A DNA stretch of 64,000 nucleotides from Pectinophora gossypiella (lineage: Eukaryota > Arthropoda > Insecta > Lepidoptera > Gelechiidae): the NCBI RefSeq assembly GCF_024362695.1, contig NC_065433.1, positions 25,019,700 through 25,083,699 of the forward strand, in the 5' to 3' direction. A program made the position numbers and the translations under genes. Positions 44,451 to 57,198 of this stretch are shown here, piece after piece. The notes beneath the pieces are model-generated. The model worked only from the letters and a program-made list of their open reading frames with translations, searched no databases and was not told where the DNA came from. Positions within the stretch are counted from its first letter, which is position 1, and each line of letters opens with the position of its first letter.

Positions 44451-47349
44451 GTTTATTTATTGAACTTTATTTACAAAGATGGATGACTGTATTAAATATG
44501 GTTGTGTACTTCGGAGAGTACGTACTCAAATTGTGTTCCAGATAAGACAAGCTGTTGACGCAATAGTGCCATCAAAATAAAGTTACCACGAAGAGTGACT
44601 ATGAGCTTATTAAATAAAATGTTATCTACTTGACTATTTCCTGCAAATGATCTCACAAGCAACACTTAAAGTAAATTCTGCTTGAACGAATAAGATATGA
44701 GCCACGACGACTGAGTTAATATTAATGAGGCTGTAACGGGCTGTTTACCATTGTTTCACGTCTGCCAACAGAATTCTCGTCTACATCTCTCGAATACATT
44801 ACCTGTTTAATGTTATTTGACAAATAAATTTTCGTTTGAGACGTTGCACTTTATACAGAAAGTTGTAATAAATAAATTAAGATGCTGATACTTCTTATGT
44901 TGGTAAGTGTAGATATAAACACTCGTGTGCATAAATTATGTGTGACTTTGTTCCTCGGTAAGGTGTACACGCGGTGTCATAGTTAACACTTTGACTGTCC
45001 CACGGCAATTGTCTATACAATTGCCATACGTCCAATAGTGCATTATATGCAATGCACGGACGTATGAACTTCAATCGTCGACCAATAGTGTTGTCCAAAT
45101 ACGTCGAAACATGATCAATTTTATAAGTAACAAATATGGTTAAACCGTTGATCTCGTATTTACATTTGCGGACTGCTTCATGGATATACTTATGAGCAAC
45201 GAATTATAATTCGTTGCTTATGAGGAAGTTAACTTATTAATTTCTATGAGGAAAACGAAAGAGATATGTACCATTATAGATAAGTAAATTGCGTAGCAAT
45301 GACATTGACAACGTCATATTGTTTTTGTTTGGATAATGGTGAATAATTACAATATTAATTTATTAATAATTGATCTTTGCTTCATTTTATCAACCATGAC
45401 TCGGATTGCCAAGAACGATTTAGGTGACATAGTTCCACGATGCAACATTAATTTTGTGTCACTCAATTTAATATATTGTATTGAATGTGGAGGTGACTAA
45501 TAAGTCACTACATATCATCGTTATGCAAATAATATTTGCATGTCGTAATTACGATTACAAGCATGAATTATTTATGTTAGATATGTTATATTATAACTCG
45601 TAATTTTTCTATGTGGCTCTAGAAAGAACTAAAACAAACACTTACTTATGAGTTGTTTGTTTCATCTATCCAGATCAGGTATTGACAAAAATAAATCCTT
45701 ATAGTAAAGTGGGTCAGCGGAGTACCTGCTCAGTTTTAGGGAAGTCTCGTTATATGGACCGCTTAAGGCCGCTCCTTGGGCCAGAGTTCAGTGTGAACTA
45801 AACTGAAATAATGAAGTTGATTGCAGCAGTTTACCCTGATTAAAAGCCGGATTAATAACACCTGAGTGGAGCAAAGCGCGTTGAAGCTCCTGGTTTACAT
45901 ATACCTAGAATAGCTTTTGCTAAGTACTTCACTGATTAGCAAGGTATTGATATCGATAATAATTAATTAGGGTAAAGCTGGAAAATTAAGTCATGGGGTT
46001 ATTTTACTGCAGATACATAATCCTGTAATATAAAAATCCCAACAAAAACATTTTCATGTAAAGTGTTGCCAAAACGAGAACATATCGATGGCAATGTCAT
46101 AAAGTTATCAGCTCTCATGTAGAGGCAAGCTTCTAACTCTACACGCCCTATACACATAAACACTAACTATACACAAACACTACACATTAGGCAAAATATG
46201 GGCTTCAAAAATGGTTCGAACAGTCTCGAGAAATGGTGGTCTTGCAGGAGTGCCCCCTCCCGTGCCCGGAGATTTTATAAGTGAACTGACAAAAAATAGT
46301 AAAATAAGTGATATTTACTGGTAAACTTAACTATTCTGCGCAACGAAAAACTACTGCGATAAAACATATACCTTCAAATATTCAATAATATTGAGATAAA
46401 ATTGGAAGACATAGGTCCAACGAAATAACTTAGCCATTTAAACAAAACAAAAATATCTGGTCTGTAGACTAAACCGACAATACCAAGAGAATGTAAAATA
46501 CAAAAAGAAGTTACACCTGCCTGAACATAATAATATACTTGTTCTGCAATGTGATACAGCAAAACTGAGAAAATGAATTTGGCTAAACGTTTCCCCTTGC
46601 TGACAAGGCTCTACTTCCATTAACAAATTAACCGCTACACATTTCCAAATTACTACGCAGTCTGGGCGCGTAGGTACATTAAATATAAAACTCTAATTTA
46701 AAACGCATATTACTGGAACCACGTTAAACGAATACGTGTACACTAAAAAAATATTTAGGTCATATTAAATTAAAAAAATTAAAATATTGAGTTTTAATTG
46801 AATGATGCCTATGTTCTATGAATGTTGATAATGCAAGGTTTTTGTGTCTGAAGCCCACTGCTAGGTAAAGGGTTAACTTTAGAAGCTTATTTGTACTTAT
46901 TGTTGAAAATATAAATATATTTAAGATTTTTAAATATGGAAACACTTTTACGATTACGTTCGTTCGCGGTGTTTCTGCTTTTTTTTCTTCTCACAATACA
47001 ACACAAGAACAAGACACTGCTGTTTTATTTCGTAAATACGATTTCACCGCCCCAAGGATTTCTTCACTTATTTACAATAAGAAGGAAAACAAAAATATTC
47101 AGTTTTGTGCGGACTAGCCGTAACACTTCTAGAAACAGATTCCGACAGACCCATTTAGCAATCAGAACATATACGATTAAAACCGAAGGCACTCGTTTTT
47201 CAACACTGACCTTAAACGCAATTTTAAAAACGGACCCATTTTAACTTGTGGAATGACAATACTTAAAAGAATTACAAGGATATCACAACACGTTATCAGC
47301 TAAACCTTAATTAAGTAAGGGGTCTATTGACAGAATGGTCATTTCTAAT
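44451..47349. other. Intergenic, no gene seen
   Basis: Holds a perfect 24-bp palindrome at 45195-45218 (own entry). A 102-codon frame at 46936-47244 starts with ATG and a hydrophobic run but then turns into Lys/Arg/Thr-rich low complexity; not called. Confidence 0.35.
45195..45218. repeat. Perfect 24-bp palindrome
   Basis: AGCAACGAATTA joined directly to its complement, flanked on each side by TATGAG. No loop. Role unknown. Confidence 0.85.
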
Positions 47350-47432
47350 GGATAAATTTCACTTGATATTAACTCAAAATCATGATCTGAATCATCCCCC
47401 TTAGTATTCATTGCGATGTCACTAACAACATG
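47350..47432. repeat. Palindromic MITE, right half only
   Basis: AATTTCACTTGATATTAACTC and GCGATGTCACTAACA match the right half of the MITE at 55420-55648. Confidence 0.55.
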
Positions 47433-48149
47433 TATAGGCACTCCATAATTATGGAAGAACATTTTGGTGTTGATTTTACTAACCACGATCGTGTTGTTTA
47501 CACATTCTAATCAAGTCGTCCATCGCTTTGTCAGATAGATGGTTATTACTTAATTAAATTCGTTTGGAATTGCAATCGTTTCAGGTTTTAATCGCTCCAT
47601 TTAATTAAATATTCCAGTGAAACAAATCATCTGCGGGGAATCACTCGTTTTATCTATACACCTTATAAGCCCTGTGGTATATCTATGATGTTTTTCTATA
47701 GTTCTTCTGTCACCTGTTTTACTATCGGCCCACGATATTGTGTAACAAAGCAAAACTGTGTGGGTTTTAATACCAATATGAATTAAAAGTTAAATTATCG
47801 AAGCCAGACGTCCCTTTAATCATTACCAACTTCTAAAATTGGTTATAAAGTCCAATTCTCAAAGAAACAGTTTGCTGTTTATTTAGCAAAGTTCCAAGCC
47901 AGTGAAGGCCTTCTCAGGGCAACATCATTAGATAACCCACCCTTAGATAACAAGTTTCCACATTGGAGAGAGTCGAGCTTATAATATAATTTGCCAACAA
48001 CCCATGCAGTGTCAAGTTATATGTAATTTTACTTAGGACCCTTACCATTTGTTTCCCTAACTAACGGGTAATCGACCGTCTTTAGAGTTAAGTATTATAT
48101 CGTCACAATTTTGCGCTACATATATGTTTAAAACATAATACCAATAAAA
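47433..48149. other. Intergenic, nothing recognised
   Basis: No ORF above 60 codons and no known repeat. Confidence 0.4.
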
Positions 48150-48423
48150 TCTTCTATCGTGTGGGTTGTGAGGTAGAGTACCAACCTCATCAACCCTGGT
48201 ATCAGGGTTACTATTGAGCCGCCAAAAGCCCCTGAAATGGCTCATGTAACGACTACTTACATTGATAAGTAGTAACCGGGACCAAAGGCTTAACGTGACT
48301 TCGAAGCACGGATCATCTTACTTGCGGACAATCAGGTGATCAGCCTGTAATGTCCTAACCAAACTAGGGACCACAAAGTAATTTTTGTAATATGTCCCCA
48401 CCGGGAATCGAATTCAGGACCTT
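48150..48423 (-). repeat. SINE, minus strand
   Basis: Complement of the subfamily at 18658-18925 (CAACCCTGGTATCAGGGTT, CCGCCAAAAGCCCCTGA, GACTTCGAAGCACGGATC). It includes part of the B box (GGGAATCGAATTC) at its right end; the A box is missing. Confidence 0.7.
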
Positions 48424-49097
48424 ATTATTTATTTCTTATAATAAATATAGCTGGAAACCCATTGACTGACTGACTGACTGACATAGTTGTTCTCCCAGAA
48501 GGAGCGTGGAGGGGTAAAAGTAATATATAGGGGGTGTGATCGAGACCTCCCGGTGAGTATGTGAAAACTTCCACGTCTTGGAAAACTGCTCCGCATCAGG
48601 AAGACACCCTACGGCCTGGCAAACCTATCGCACCTCGAACTTTGCCGTTTTCACGAAACCTATTCCTAGTCTTGGTCAAATTCTATCGCCGGTGAAAAAA
48701 AAAAACAAAATGGCGAAAAACAAGATGGCCGCCATACAAAGCGGTGGGTGGGGCAGTTTCGAACAAACACAGGATACACGAGCTGCTTTAGCAGCGAGCG
48801 AAACACGCGACATCGTTTTTATAATAATCCCGTACTTAAAATGAAACATATTAAGTTACTTATAGTATGGGTCACGACAATAGAAGATTACATCTTACTT
48901 TAGCAGTTATTCTGTCTGAAGGATGTGGGGCCGAAAACTAAGTTCCCTTGCTCTTTATGTCATCACAGTCTGTGACATGTATGAATAATATCCCTTAAAC
49001 TGTGACACACGTCTTTGATATTTGCTGTAATTTGTCATCGTATTAAGAAAATGAATTTTGGTAGAAAGTAGGTACAATTTTTGTAATTAAATTACCT
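48424..49097. other. Intergenic, no gene seen
   Basis: A GACT tetranucleotide run at about 48463-48482. An 88-codon frame at 48578-48844 carries a low-complexity Lys/Asn/Met stretch and no domain. Confidence 0.35.
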
Positions 49098-49155
49098 TCA
49101 TCATCAATTTAAGAGCCACGCTCTTGTCGGTGCAGCATTTGCCACGCTACTTTTT
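49098..49155 (-). repeat. LINE 3'-end fragment
   Basis: TCATCATCAATTTAAGAGCC and ACGCTCTTGTCGGTG, third short copy of the minus-strand LINE end. Confidence 0.6.
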
Positions 49156-49162
49156 GCTTGTG

Positions 49163-49310
49163 AGTGATTCAGCTCATGATTCTGAGGTAATATCAAATGA
49201 AATGCAGTGGAATTCCGGCGGAATATTCATGACTTTCTTGAGTTTTTTTAAATTATTTCCAGATCTATACTTTAACGATGGAAAATTTAACTTGATATTA
49301 AAGATCAATC
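49163..49310. repeat. Palindromic MITE, diverged inner part
   Basis: TGATTCAGCTCATGATTCTGA and AATTTAACTTGATATTAAAG correspond to the two inner arms of the MITE at 55420-55648. The terminal repeats are lost. Confidence 0.5.
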
Positions 49311-49619
49311 GGGTCGTCAGGATCGTATACGTCTTTCGGGCGCTTTCAGACTATCACCGAAGGAAAATATCTATGGAGGTTCATGTGCCAGATGATCTCA
49401 GTTTTTGAATATCCTTCTTTTATAGGATAGTCATTACCACCATGTATTTATTTACATAGCACCACGCCTATTCCTGAAGAGGTAGGCAGAGTAAGCACAT
49501 ACACCAACTCCTCTCCAGTTATGATTAAGTCCTGTGTAACAGGGGGCGAGCCTTTTGCCATTATCCGGACACTGCAACATGAAATTTTATTTTGGATTGG
49601 ATTGTGAAACCAATTATCT
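49311..49619. other. Intergenic, nothing recognised
   Basis: No feature seen. Confidence 0.4.
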
Positions 49620-49730
49620 AAGATCCAAACATAGATTCAAACTCAAAGTCGAATTCGAGCCAGAGCCCGAGCTGGGACTCGAGCCAGTAACAATACAATG
49701 TAAGACACGCGCGTTCTCCGAACTGTGTTG
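49620..49730 (-). repeat. tRNA-derived SINE fragment
   Basis: Same family as 1988-2115 (AGATCCAAACATAGATTCAA, TAAGACACGCGCGTTCTCCG). On the minus strand an A-box-like CGGAGAACGC and a diverged B box remain. Confidence 0.5.
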
Positions 49731-49956
49731 TTTAATTATCTTACTTATACTAATAGAGGTGCGTGGTTACGTAACTAAGTGTAATGACTGAAACATGAAA
49801 TTAATTTCAATAATAGTGGTCCCCATGCCACCGAAAACCTTTTTCATGACGCAACGGAAACGTTATTAATTATCTTTACTTGAATTTGTATAATACTCAA
49901 TAGTACTTTTATAATAATGTCAGGTGAGTATTTCGCAACGGACGTGAACGCCACGG

Positions 49957-50097
49957 TGACGTCACAATGAGGGACATTCCAGGCTACGTTCCCCAAAAAC
50001 ACAATAGATGGCGCTGTCAAAATTTACCGTCGTTTAACGTTCTAATTTTATGGATAACAGACATATGCTTTTTTAGCTTTGTTTTTGGGTATAAATA
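49957..50097 (+). promoter_or_regulatory. Candidate promoter with CRE-like site and TATA box
   Basis: The palindrome TGACGTCA (49957-49964) lies 126 bases before TATAAATA (50090-50097). No supported ORF follows, so this could equally be part of an unrecognised LTR or chance. Confidence 0.2.
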
Positions 50098-53000
50098 CCT
50101 ACACCCAGGCAAAACACATCTTCCACCCATTCATTTACTTATCAAAATAAATAAGAAGCAATATAGGTTGCAATTTTATACTTATCTGATCCAAATATCA
50201 AATATCAATTATTTTAATGTTCCCCTCTGCCTATACATTACTATGATTTTGAATAATTATGTACCCGAGCAATGAGAAAATAGTTAATTATTGTTTCTTG
50301 TAGTCTAGAAAGTCCATCATTAAAAGAAGTTTATACGTTTTCTCCTGCCTTCTGAATTTTCTGGGAATCACCTATAACCAAGCTAAGACGTTCATAGAAT
50401 TCAACCCTTCACCCGAGGAGCCACGAGTATTTTTTTTAAGTTTACTCAGTTCTACAGGTTCAATCTTGACCATAAATACTTTACGTAAATTTTTGGTTGA
50501 AAACTTGAAAAGATGAAAAAGTGGTTAAGTACCTGCTATTGGATATTCCCATCATTGTCACCCATTAAATAAAATATAAAATTATACGAAATTATGTCAA
50601 TATAAAACTCAAAATAAGTAGTTGGAAAAAGCTCTTATGTAGATTACGGCTTACAGTTTAATGAGGGGGACGTTACAGTAATGAGTTCGATTTAATCTCG
50701 ACAAATCCAAATTGACGCTTGAACATGGATTCGCACCATTTTCAACACATTCCCAATTTTCACTACCAACCAATGTCGGATTAAATCTCATTCATTGGAA
50801 AACCATTGGGATTAGTTATTTTAAAATTCAAAATGTCAACATGAAACATAAAATACTGCGTATGTTTTAATGCAATGCTGAAATGAACCTGATTTTGCCA
50901 TTGGTTTTTCTAGATAGTCAGGCAGACTAATTTGTCGAAAGGAATGTTTTGTTTCCATTGTTGAGATAAACATGCAATATATATAATATATAAAAAAAAC
51001 GATGCATACAGTAATACTAAATAAAAAACATGTATATTCTAAATAGATTTTAATAGAAATACTAAAAAAATCATGATCACACATTTTTTCACTTCGATAC
51101 GAGTGTAAAATGAGACTGTAGCCTGTTTAGCGTTGAAATAAGCGGGATTGTTTCCCGATTCTTTCAAATTCTTTCGTTTTCATACATGTTTCGAAAGTTT
51201 CAAGAAAAATAAATATGAAATATTTCATGTTTTTTATAAATAAAACGAAAAAACCGGAAAAATATGAAGGAAACGGAAAAGTATTATTAGTTTTTAGAAG
51301 AATATTTTTATTATATTTTGGAGGGTAGAATGATTTTTTCTTGTTTTGTTGTCATACGCTCATTCCGACCCACAGATACTTAGTTCATGTCACGCACGCA
51401 CTACTGCAATCATTACATGTACCTAATTTTAGTAGTTAGGTACTTTTTAGTCTTATTGAATAATTTTAACAATTCACGTGCAGTATACGTTCGATCAAAT
51501 TTACATTTAATGCAATCTAAATCATTTGAATTTGAGCCTTGTAATACTGATTCTTCAGAAAGCGACAGTGACTTTGTATCTGATTTGTGTTGTGAGCAAG
51601 ATAGAAATACAATATGGATTATTGTTTTAAAAATTTGGTGATAAAAACTTGATTTTTCAATCGTTTTTTCCTAATTTGTCGAATTAAACGGCAAAAATTC
51701 ATTAAATACCCGTTTTTTTCCTAAGGTTTTTTCTGACATATTTCAATGCAACAGACAAATAAAAACGGTAAAAAACGAACTAACGTTTTTTTCACCGAAA
51801 ATAAAACGATTTGTTTCTTTCGGGATTTTCAACGCTAAGCCTGTTGTTCCTCTTCTGGCAATAAAGAATTATTATTTCGCCTTTTAACACTTCCTTTGAG
51901 ATTCGGATAATTCTGTTATTAACAATAGGTATTAGGGATTTTTCAATTATTCTTTCAGCCGCTTATTGCAATGGGCTTTTACCAGTTCTTAACATTCTTT
52001 TAATGTCATTCAACTCATTCTATAAAGGATACGCATTAAAACTGTTCAGCAATCCCCATCTTCTTACTTCCTATACAACGCGGGATAAAATTATGTATGT
52101 CGCTACAATATTCAATGACTATTGCAACATTGTTTTTGCTATAGCATGCAAAGAGGAATTAAGCTTTAGAAGAACATTATTTTCGTTGCACAAAAAACGC
52201 GGTGGTCAATGCCTACGTAACAAGAACGTTGTAAAAAGGCTCAAGAAACGATGCCACGTCGAGCCCTCACGCTGGGAGGCGTAAGCAGGTTAGCGCCTGG
52301 AGTGGAGACGTTTTGTACAACAAATGGTGTCTGACTTCAAAGAAGAAAGAAGGAAAACGCGATGATTTGAAAGTCCGACCACCTGCGGCAATCCCCTATA
52401 ATTACGTCGGCAGTGTGCCCACGTTGGATTAGCGTCAAAACGGCGCGGGACCAATTGTTCAATGTTGAAATTGCATATTATGAGGTATACTACCTATCCA
52501 TTACTATTTGATACCTAAACTAAAAAATCTAGTACCTTTCTCAATCAAAAGATATACACGTTAAACACTGGTCCAGGGAAAACGGCGAACCGGAGCTACA
52601 TACATATTTACTATCTATCCAGTACCTTCTAAAACTGCCACCAAGTTGTAATTAAATTAGGGAGTATCAGAGATATTAACATGAATTGCTGGTCCCGCCA
52701 TTATGACGGTTTTGACATTTGCTAAATAAACATGTTTTCGTTAATAATTTGTTGTAATAGAATGTACGTGCACTCAATACCTTATTTGGTGCCTCTAAAA
52801 TACCAAATATATTAGACTTATATTTTAATTGAATCAACAGTAATTCATATTTCGCTTTGAAAATATACGTTAACCGCTTACTGTATAGCATACCGGTTCA
52901 TATCTATTATTTAAGTATTGCACCTGTTTTCGGAAGGCTTTTGCTGTTTTCCGACAATCAGCATGGAATGTGATTTATATTTCTATTTTTCTGACAGTAT

Positions 53001-54280
53001 CTATCTACTGATTACTTTTACTATCGTCCATTCCAGCAAGTAACATTATAATTACATCCCGGTTGTAAAGAATTAGCTTTAAATATTAGGAAAGGCTTAA
53101 AACACATCGGAGCCCGTCGGAGCGGAATAAATTCTTATTTCGGGGTTTGCCCAAAGACGTTGGTCAAACCGCAGAGATCCTCTATATGGGTCTTTGACAA
53201 CATCATAAACTGCAGTATTGCTAAATGGCTCTCTGATTTTATAAAAAGCGTTGTAAAAGCTGACCCTAAAGACATTCTGGTCAAAAAACGAAATAATATT
53301 GTGATGAAAAATTTCAAACTAATAACATCGGAGATAATATCCACTTGCAATGTGTATTTTGGAACACGTTCTGTACGTGTCTGTATACAAAAATCTACAC
53401 AAAAAGCAAATGAATCAGTGATAAAATTCACCGAAAATATGGATTTTTGCCATTAAATTTAAATATTATTGGGCACAAACCTCAGATGAGGGTGTCATCT
53501 GAGAAGTTTATATTAAAAAAATCAATTGGCTCTAGTGGATCATAGCGAACAACGATAAACGTGTGAAAACATCGACCACGCCGCCAGACACATTATAGGT
53601 GTCACATTATATTATACACTGGTATTATATCGCTAAAAATAAACAAAGCGAGAAACAATATCTTCTGCCAACAAGAAATTTTTAATCCAACACAAACGTG
53701 GAATCAATCCCTCAAGGCTCAATTCAATTACCCATACTATTTACTCGCTCCCTAAGCCCCCGCAGATAGACTTAGGTCGCAAACCCGTTGTGATTGCGCT
53801 GTGTATCCCGCCCACAATTCCCAACAAAGAGTACGGTCAAGCCTATAATCGTGCTACTGCACAAATTACTTCGGTACATACACTATGGAAGCATTGCGTA
53901 CGTAACGGATACTACTATTTTTTTTTTGGGTAAGTATTGAATATTCATTCATCCGTTCGCGTCTATGAATACATGCGGATAAATCGGACGTACGATCGGC
54001 CATTATTTAGTCGTCAAATAAAGGGAATTGTGTGTGGGACTATTTATGCAAAGTAGGGTAGAAAGTACCTTTTTACCCCACATCCATACGAATGTAGACC
54101 GTAAATTCCTATACATTATTATCTTTTTGTGATTTACATTGTAATCGTATTGGTAGATTAGGTGAATTGTTCACATTCGACCCGATCTGTAGTTAACTTC
54201 TGTGAAGGTTCTTTAATTACAAATGTAAAAAAGCAGTTATGGCACGGCTACATACGTTGACTTATGACTGTCTGTTTTTG
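50098..54280. other. Intergenic, no gene that I can defend
   Basis: The most gene-like frame is 53160-53456 on the plus strand (98 codons, with IAKWLSDFIKSVVKADPKDI); the opposite strand is equally open, so it is not called. Frames at 51387-51641 and 52003-52284 are likewise unsupported. Confidence 0.3.
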
Positions 54281-54290
54281 TGCACACACG

Positions 54291-54384
<94 letters not shown>

Positions 54385-54389
54385 GCACG

Positions 54390-54454
<65 letters not shown>

Positions 54455-54541
54455 GAACACACACACACACGCACGAACACACACACACACGCACGCACGC
54501 ACGATCGCACGCACGCACGCACACATACACACACACACACA
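54281..54541. repeat. CA/TG microsatellite, about 260 bp
   Basis: A nearly pure CA array, interrupted in its second half by GCACGCACG and GCACGAACA variants. The open frames through it are artefacts of the repeat. Confidence 0.97.
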
Positions 54542-55116
54542 TGCATTTTTTCTATTCACCGAGATTATACCATCCAAGGTTGGTTGGGAGGTTGCGAGTC
54601 ATTCCTAACACAAGTACTATTGTTACTTACTGGGAAGTCTCGTCAACGAACTTTGTTATGTTTTTAAACAATTTTTATTTTATTTATTTTATCATTCTAC
54701 TTCATTTGTATAAGCCTCTATGTTCATAACATAATGTGACATTTATTACTATTTACTGAAAGTACACGTTAAACAATAGGTATATTTACCTATCAAATTA
54801 TTACTTATGGTAATATAAGTATTTTGGTGATAAATAATTTAACAAATAATAATAATGAATAGAAAATGGAAGGCCTTCAAGCTATGCATACATTCAAATG
54901 TAAAGTATGAAACAAGACATAGCCTAGCCGTGGTCGTAAGCCGTGGTAAGTTTTTAGGACAGATTGACATACCTGCGACCTCGGCTATCTTTTAAACACG
55001 TGACGTCACATAGTTAATAACCACCGGAGTATCAAGACGCATCCAGTGACTCCTCATTTGTTAAATTCTGACAGGTGGTTTAGAAGGAAGGTTGGAACAG
55101 ACGTGCATACACAAAT
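54542..55116. other. Intergenic, nothing recognised
   Basis: No feature seen. Confidence 0.4.
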
Positions 55117-55255
55117 TCCAATTCAAAAATATCTTTATTTAGTAGGAAATGTATTTCACTTTCCATCGTCTCATCCGCCTAAAACTACTGCAGCTTCTCA
55201 CACCTTGTGTAGCCGGGGAGAAGAAGCTGCAAGAAAAGCCTCGGCACGGGGCTAA
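55117..55255 (+). repeat. Retroposon 3' tail
   Basis: ATTCAAAAATATCTTTATTT, CTCATCCGCCTAAAACTACT and GGGAGAAGAAGCTGC form an uninterrupted version of the repeat split at 31497-31795. Confidence 0.6.
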
Positions 55256-55419
55256 AGACGTTATACAAAAAAAACATACATTCATAATACATACACATAG
55301 CGGTCAAACACATAACCCTCCTTTTTGCTTCACCGCAGTCGGGTAAAATATATACCCGGAATAATTTTTTTTCTTAGCTAACTAACTAACCGCAAATTAT
55401 TTTAAACAAATATCAAAAC

Positions 55420-55648
55420 TATACAGGGTGTTAGTGACATCGTAACGAATACTGAGGGGGATGATTCAGACCATGATACTGAGTTAATATCAAGTGGAAT
55501 TTTCCGTCGCAAAATTCATGATTTTTTTAGTTTTTTAAAATTATTTTCAATTCTATACTTTTGCGATGCAAAATTCCACTTGATATTAACTCAGAATAAT
55601 CAGCTGTTTCATCCCCCTCAGTATTCGTTACGATGTCACTTACACCCC
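55420..55648. mobile_element. Palindromic MITE, copy A
   Basis: Begins TATACAGGGTGTTAGTGAC and ends in the complement of that sequence (GTCACTTACACCC, diverged). The inner arms GATATTAACTCAG and AAGTGGAATTTT mirror each other, so nearly the whole 229 bp folds into one hairpin. No coding. A TA target site is suggested by the TATA/TATA ends of copies A and B. Confidence 0.75.
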
Positions 55649-55683
55649 GCACAAGTACATACTGTACCCATACAAGTAGGTAC

Positions 55684-55912
55684 GGGTGTTAGTGAGACCG
55701 TAACGAATACTGAGGGGGATGATTCAGACCATGATTCTGAGTTGATATCAAGTGGAATTTTCAGTCGGAAAATTCATGAAAATTTTTGTTTTTCTTTTTA
55801 TTATTTTCTGTTCCATACTTTTGCGACGGAAAATTCCACTTCATATTATCTCAGAATCATGGTCTCAATCATCCCTCAAAGTTTTCGTTACGACGTCACT
55901 AACACCCTGTAT
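55684..55912. mobile_element. Palindromic MITE, copy B
   Basis: Second, adjacent copy in the same orientation, 36 bases after copy A, ending GTCACTAACACCCTGTATA. The arms are better preserved on the right. Confidence 0.75.
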
Positions 55913-56892
55913 AATGATATAAAGATAAACTTGTTGAAGGTAAATTTTATTTTTTCGTCATTTCGTAGGGTGTTAGGACTGAGGAGAAGAAATTGGCAAG
56001 AAACTGCATTAGCAACATATCTTTTCAATTAATGTATAAGTACTTTAAAACAACAGCATTTTTATCGAATCATTAATCTTGTTATAAGTTTTTCACCTGC
56101 AATATCTTCAACATGATTTACTAACATACGACTTGATTTCAGATAAAGAAACAGATCTGTCAAATAACAATCATTATTTAAAAATTGTCGTGACGAATAG
56201 TCATGTTTATTAAACAATTCGTTTCATTGGAATATCTCGGGCGAATCGAAATGCATCACATTTTTTTTCAGCAATTTAAATCTTTCCACGAAAGCATCCG
56301 TTTGTAATGAATGTAGCAAACTGCAGCGTTACCGCTGCATTGCGATCTTCCGGGAAAAAGCTTGTTTTGCTTCTGGTTTTTATTCCAAAATAGACTTTCT
56401 TTGACAAGCGATCATGTTTTGTTTTGGTTTAGTAAATGAAAGACAAAACAGCCTAAGGAAATATTATAAATAATATGAATACACTAATACTTGTTCCATC
56501 TGAATCCTGTTTCTACGTGGTAAAACGACGCAAAACCTTTCGCTACGGATGCGGCGTTGAATATCCTCCCCATATATTGTCCTTGCCTATAATGAACAAA
56601 CCATTACAATGACGAGCAAGCCGTCAGCAACATCATTACCAGCAACAGTATTCTAACGACGATGTAAGTTCGATTTCTAAATTGCAAAAGAGCTTCAACA
56701 GTAAGAACATATTTGACACATTTTGTTCACTTAATCTTGTTTTTGTACCTTGTCCTTGTTGTCTGGTTTGTAGATATAATGTCTACGTCATTTTGTTACT
56801 TTACTTGCATTTGTCTCATTTTTATAAAACGCGTCTAAATGTACTCTCACGTTGATTACGTAGATAGTTATGTAGGTAAGGGTGTGCAGATT
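55913..56892. other. Intergenic, no gene seen
   Basis: No feature recognised. Confidence 0.4.
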
Positions 56893-57198
56893 TCAGTTGG
56901 GCTTCAGCTCTCACGCCGAGCGGGCGCGCGTTTACTAGAGTCGACTTTCCTCCCAAACTTTTTCACATAAAACACGCGATGAAATTCTCTCATTTTATCA
57001 ATTGCGCATAAATATTTTTGGTGATCTTGCAGTTTGGAAATTATAAAATTACGTGATTATTAATGTAGAGAAGAGATTTTGTGTGAAAATTTAATATTAT
57101 TTGTTTTGAAAGAAACTGTGACAATGCAGTGATGATTGGAACGCAGTTTTTCAAGAATGGCTTTACTGGAAACTCCGAGACGGTGTTTCCTCGTATAG
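56893..57198 (+). promoter_or_regulatory. Candidate transcription start and 5' non-coding exon
   Basis: An arthropod initiator-like TCAGTTG at 56893 opens a short CpG-rich block (GCCGAGCGGGCGCGCG, 56915-56930). It continues to a donor-like TATAG|GTAGAT at 57199. The only ATG near the end (57156) stops after 13 codons. This fits a 5' UTR exon of a gene beyond the window; no other support. Confidence 0.25.

Noticed and set aside
46936..47244. 102-codon ORF with hydrophobic start
   Set aside because: The remainder is low-complexity basic sequence and no splice or family evidence exists.
53135..53456. 98-codon ORFs on both strands
   Set aside because: Symmetric openness suggests low stop density by chance; no recognisable domain.
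54237..54729. Long ORFs on both strands
   Set aside because: They are translations of the CA/TG microsatellite (His-Thr and Val-Cys repeats).
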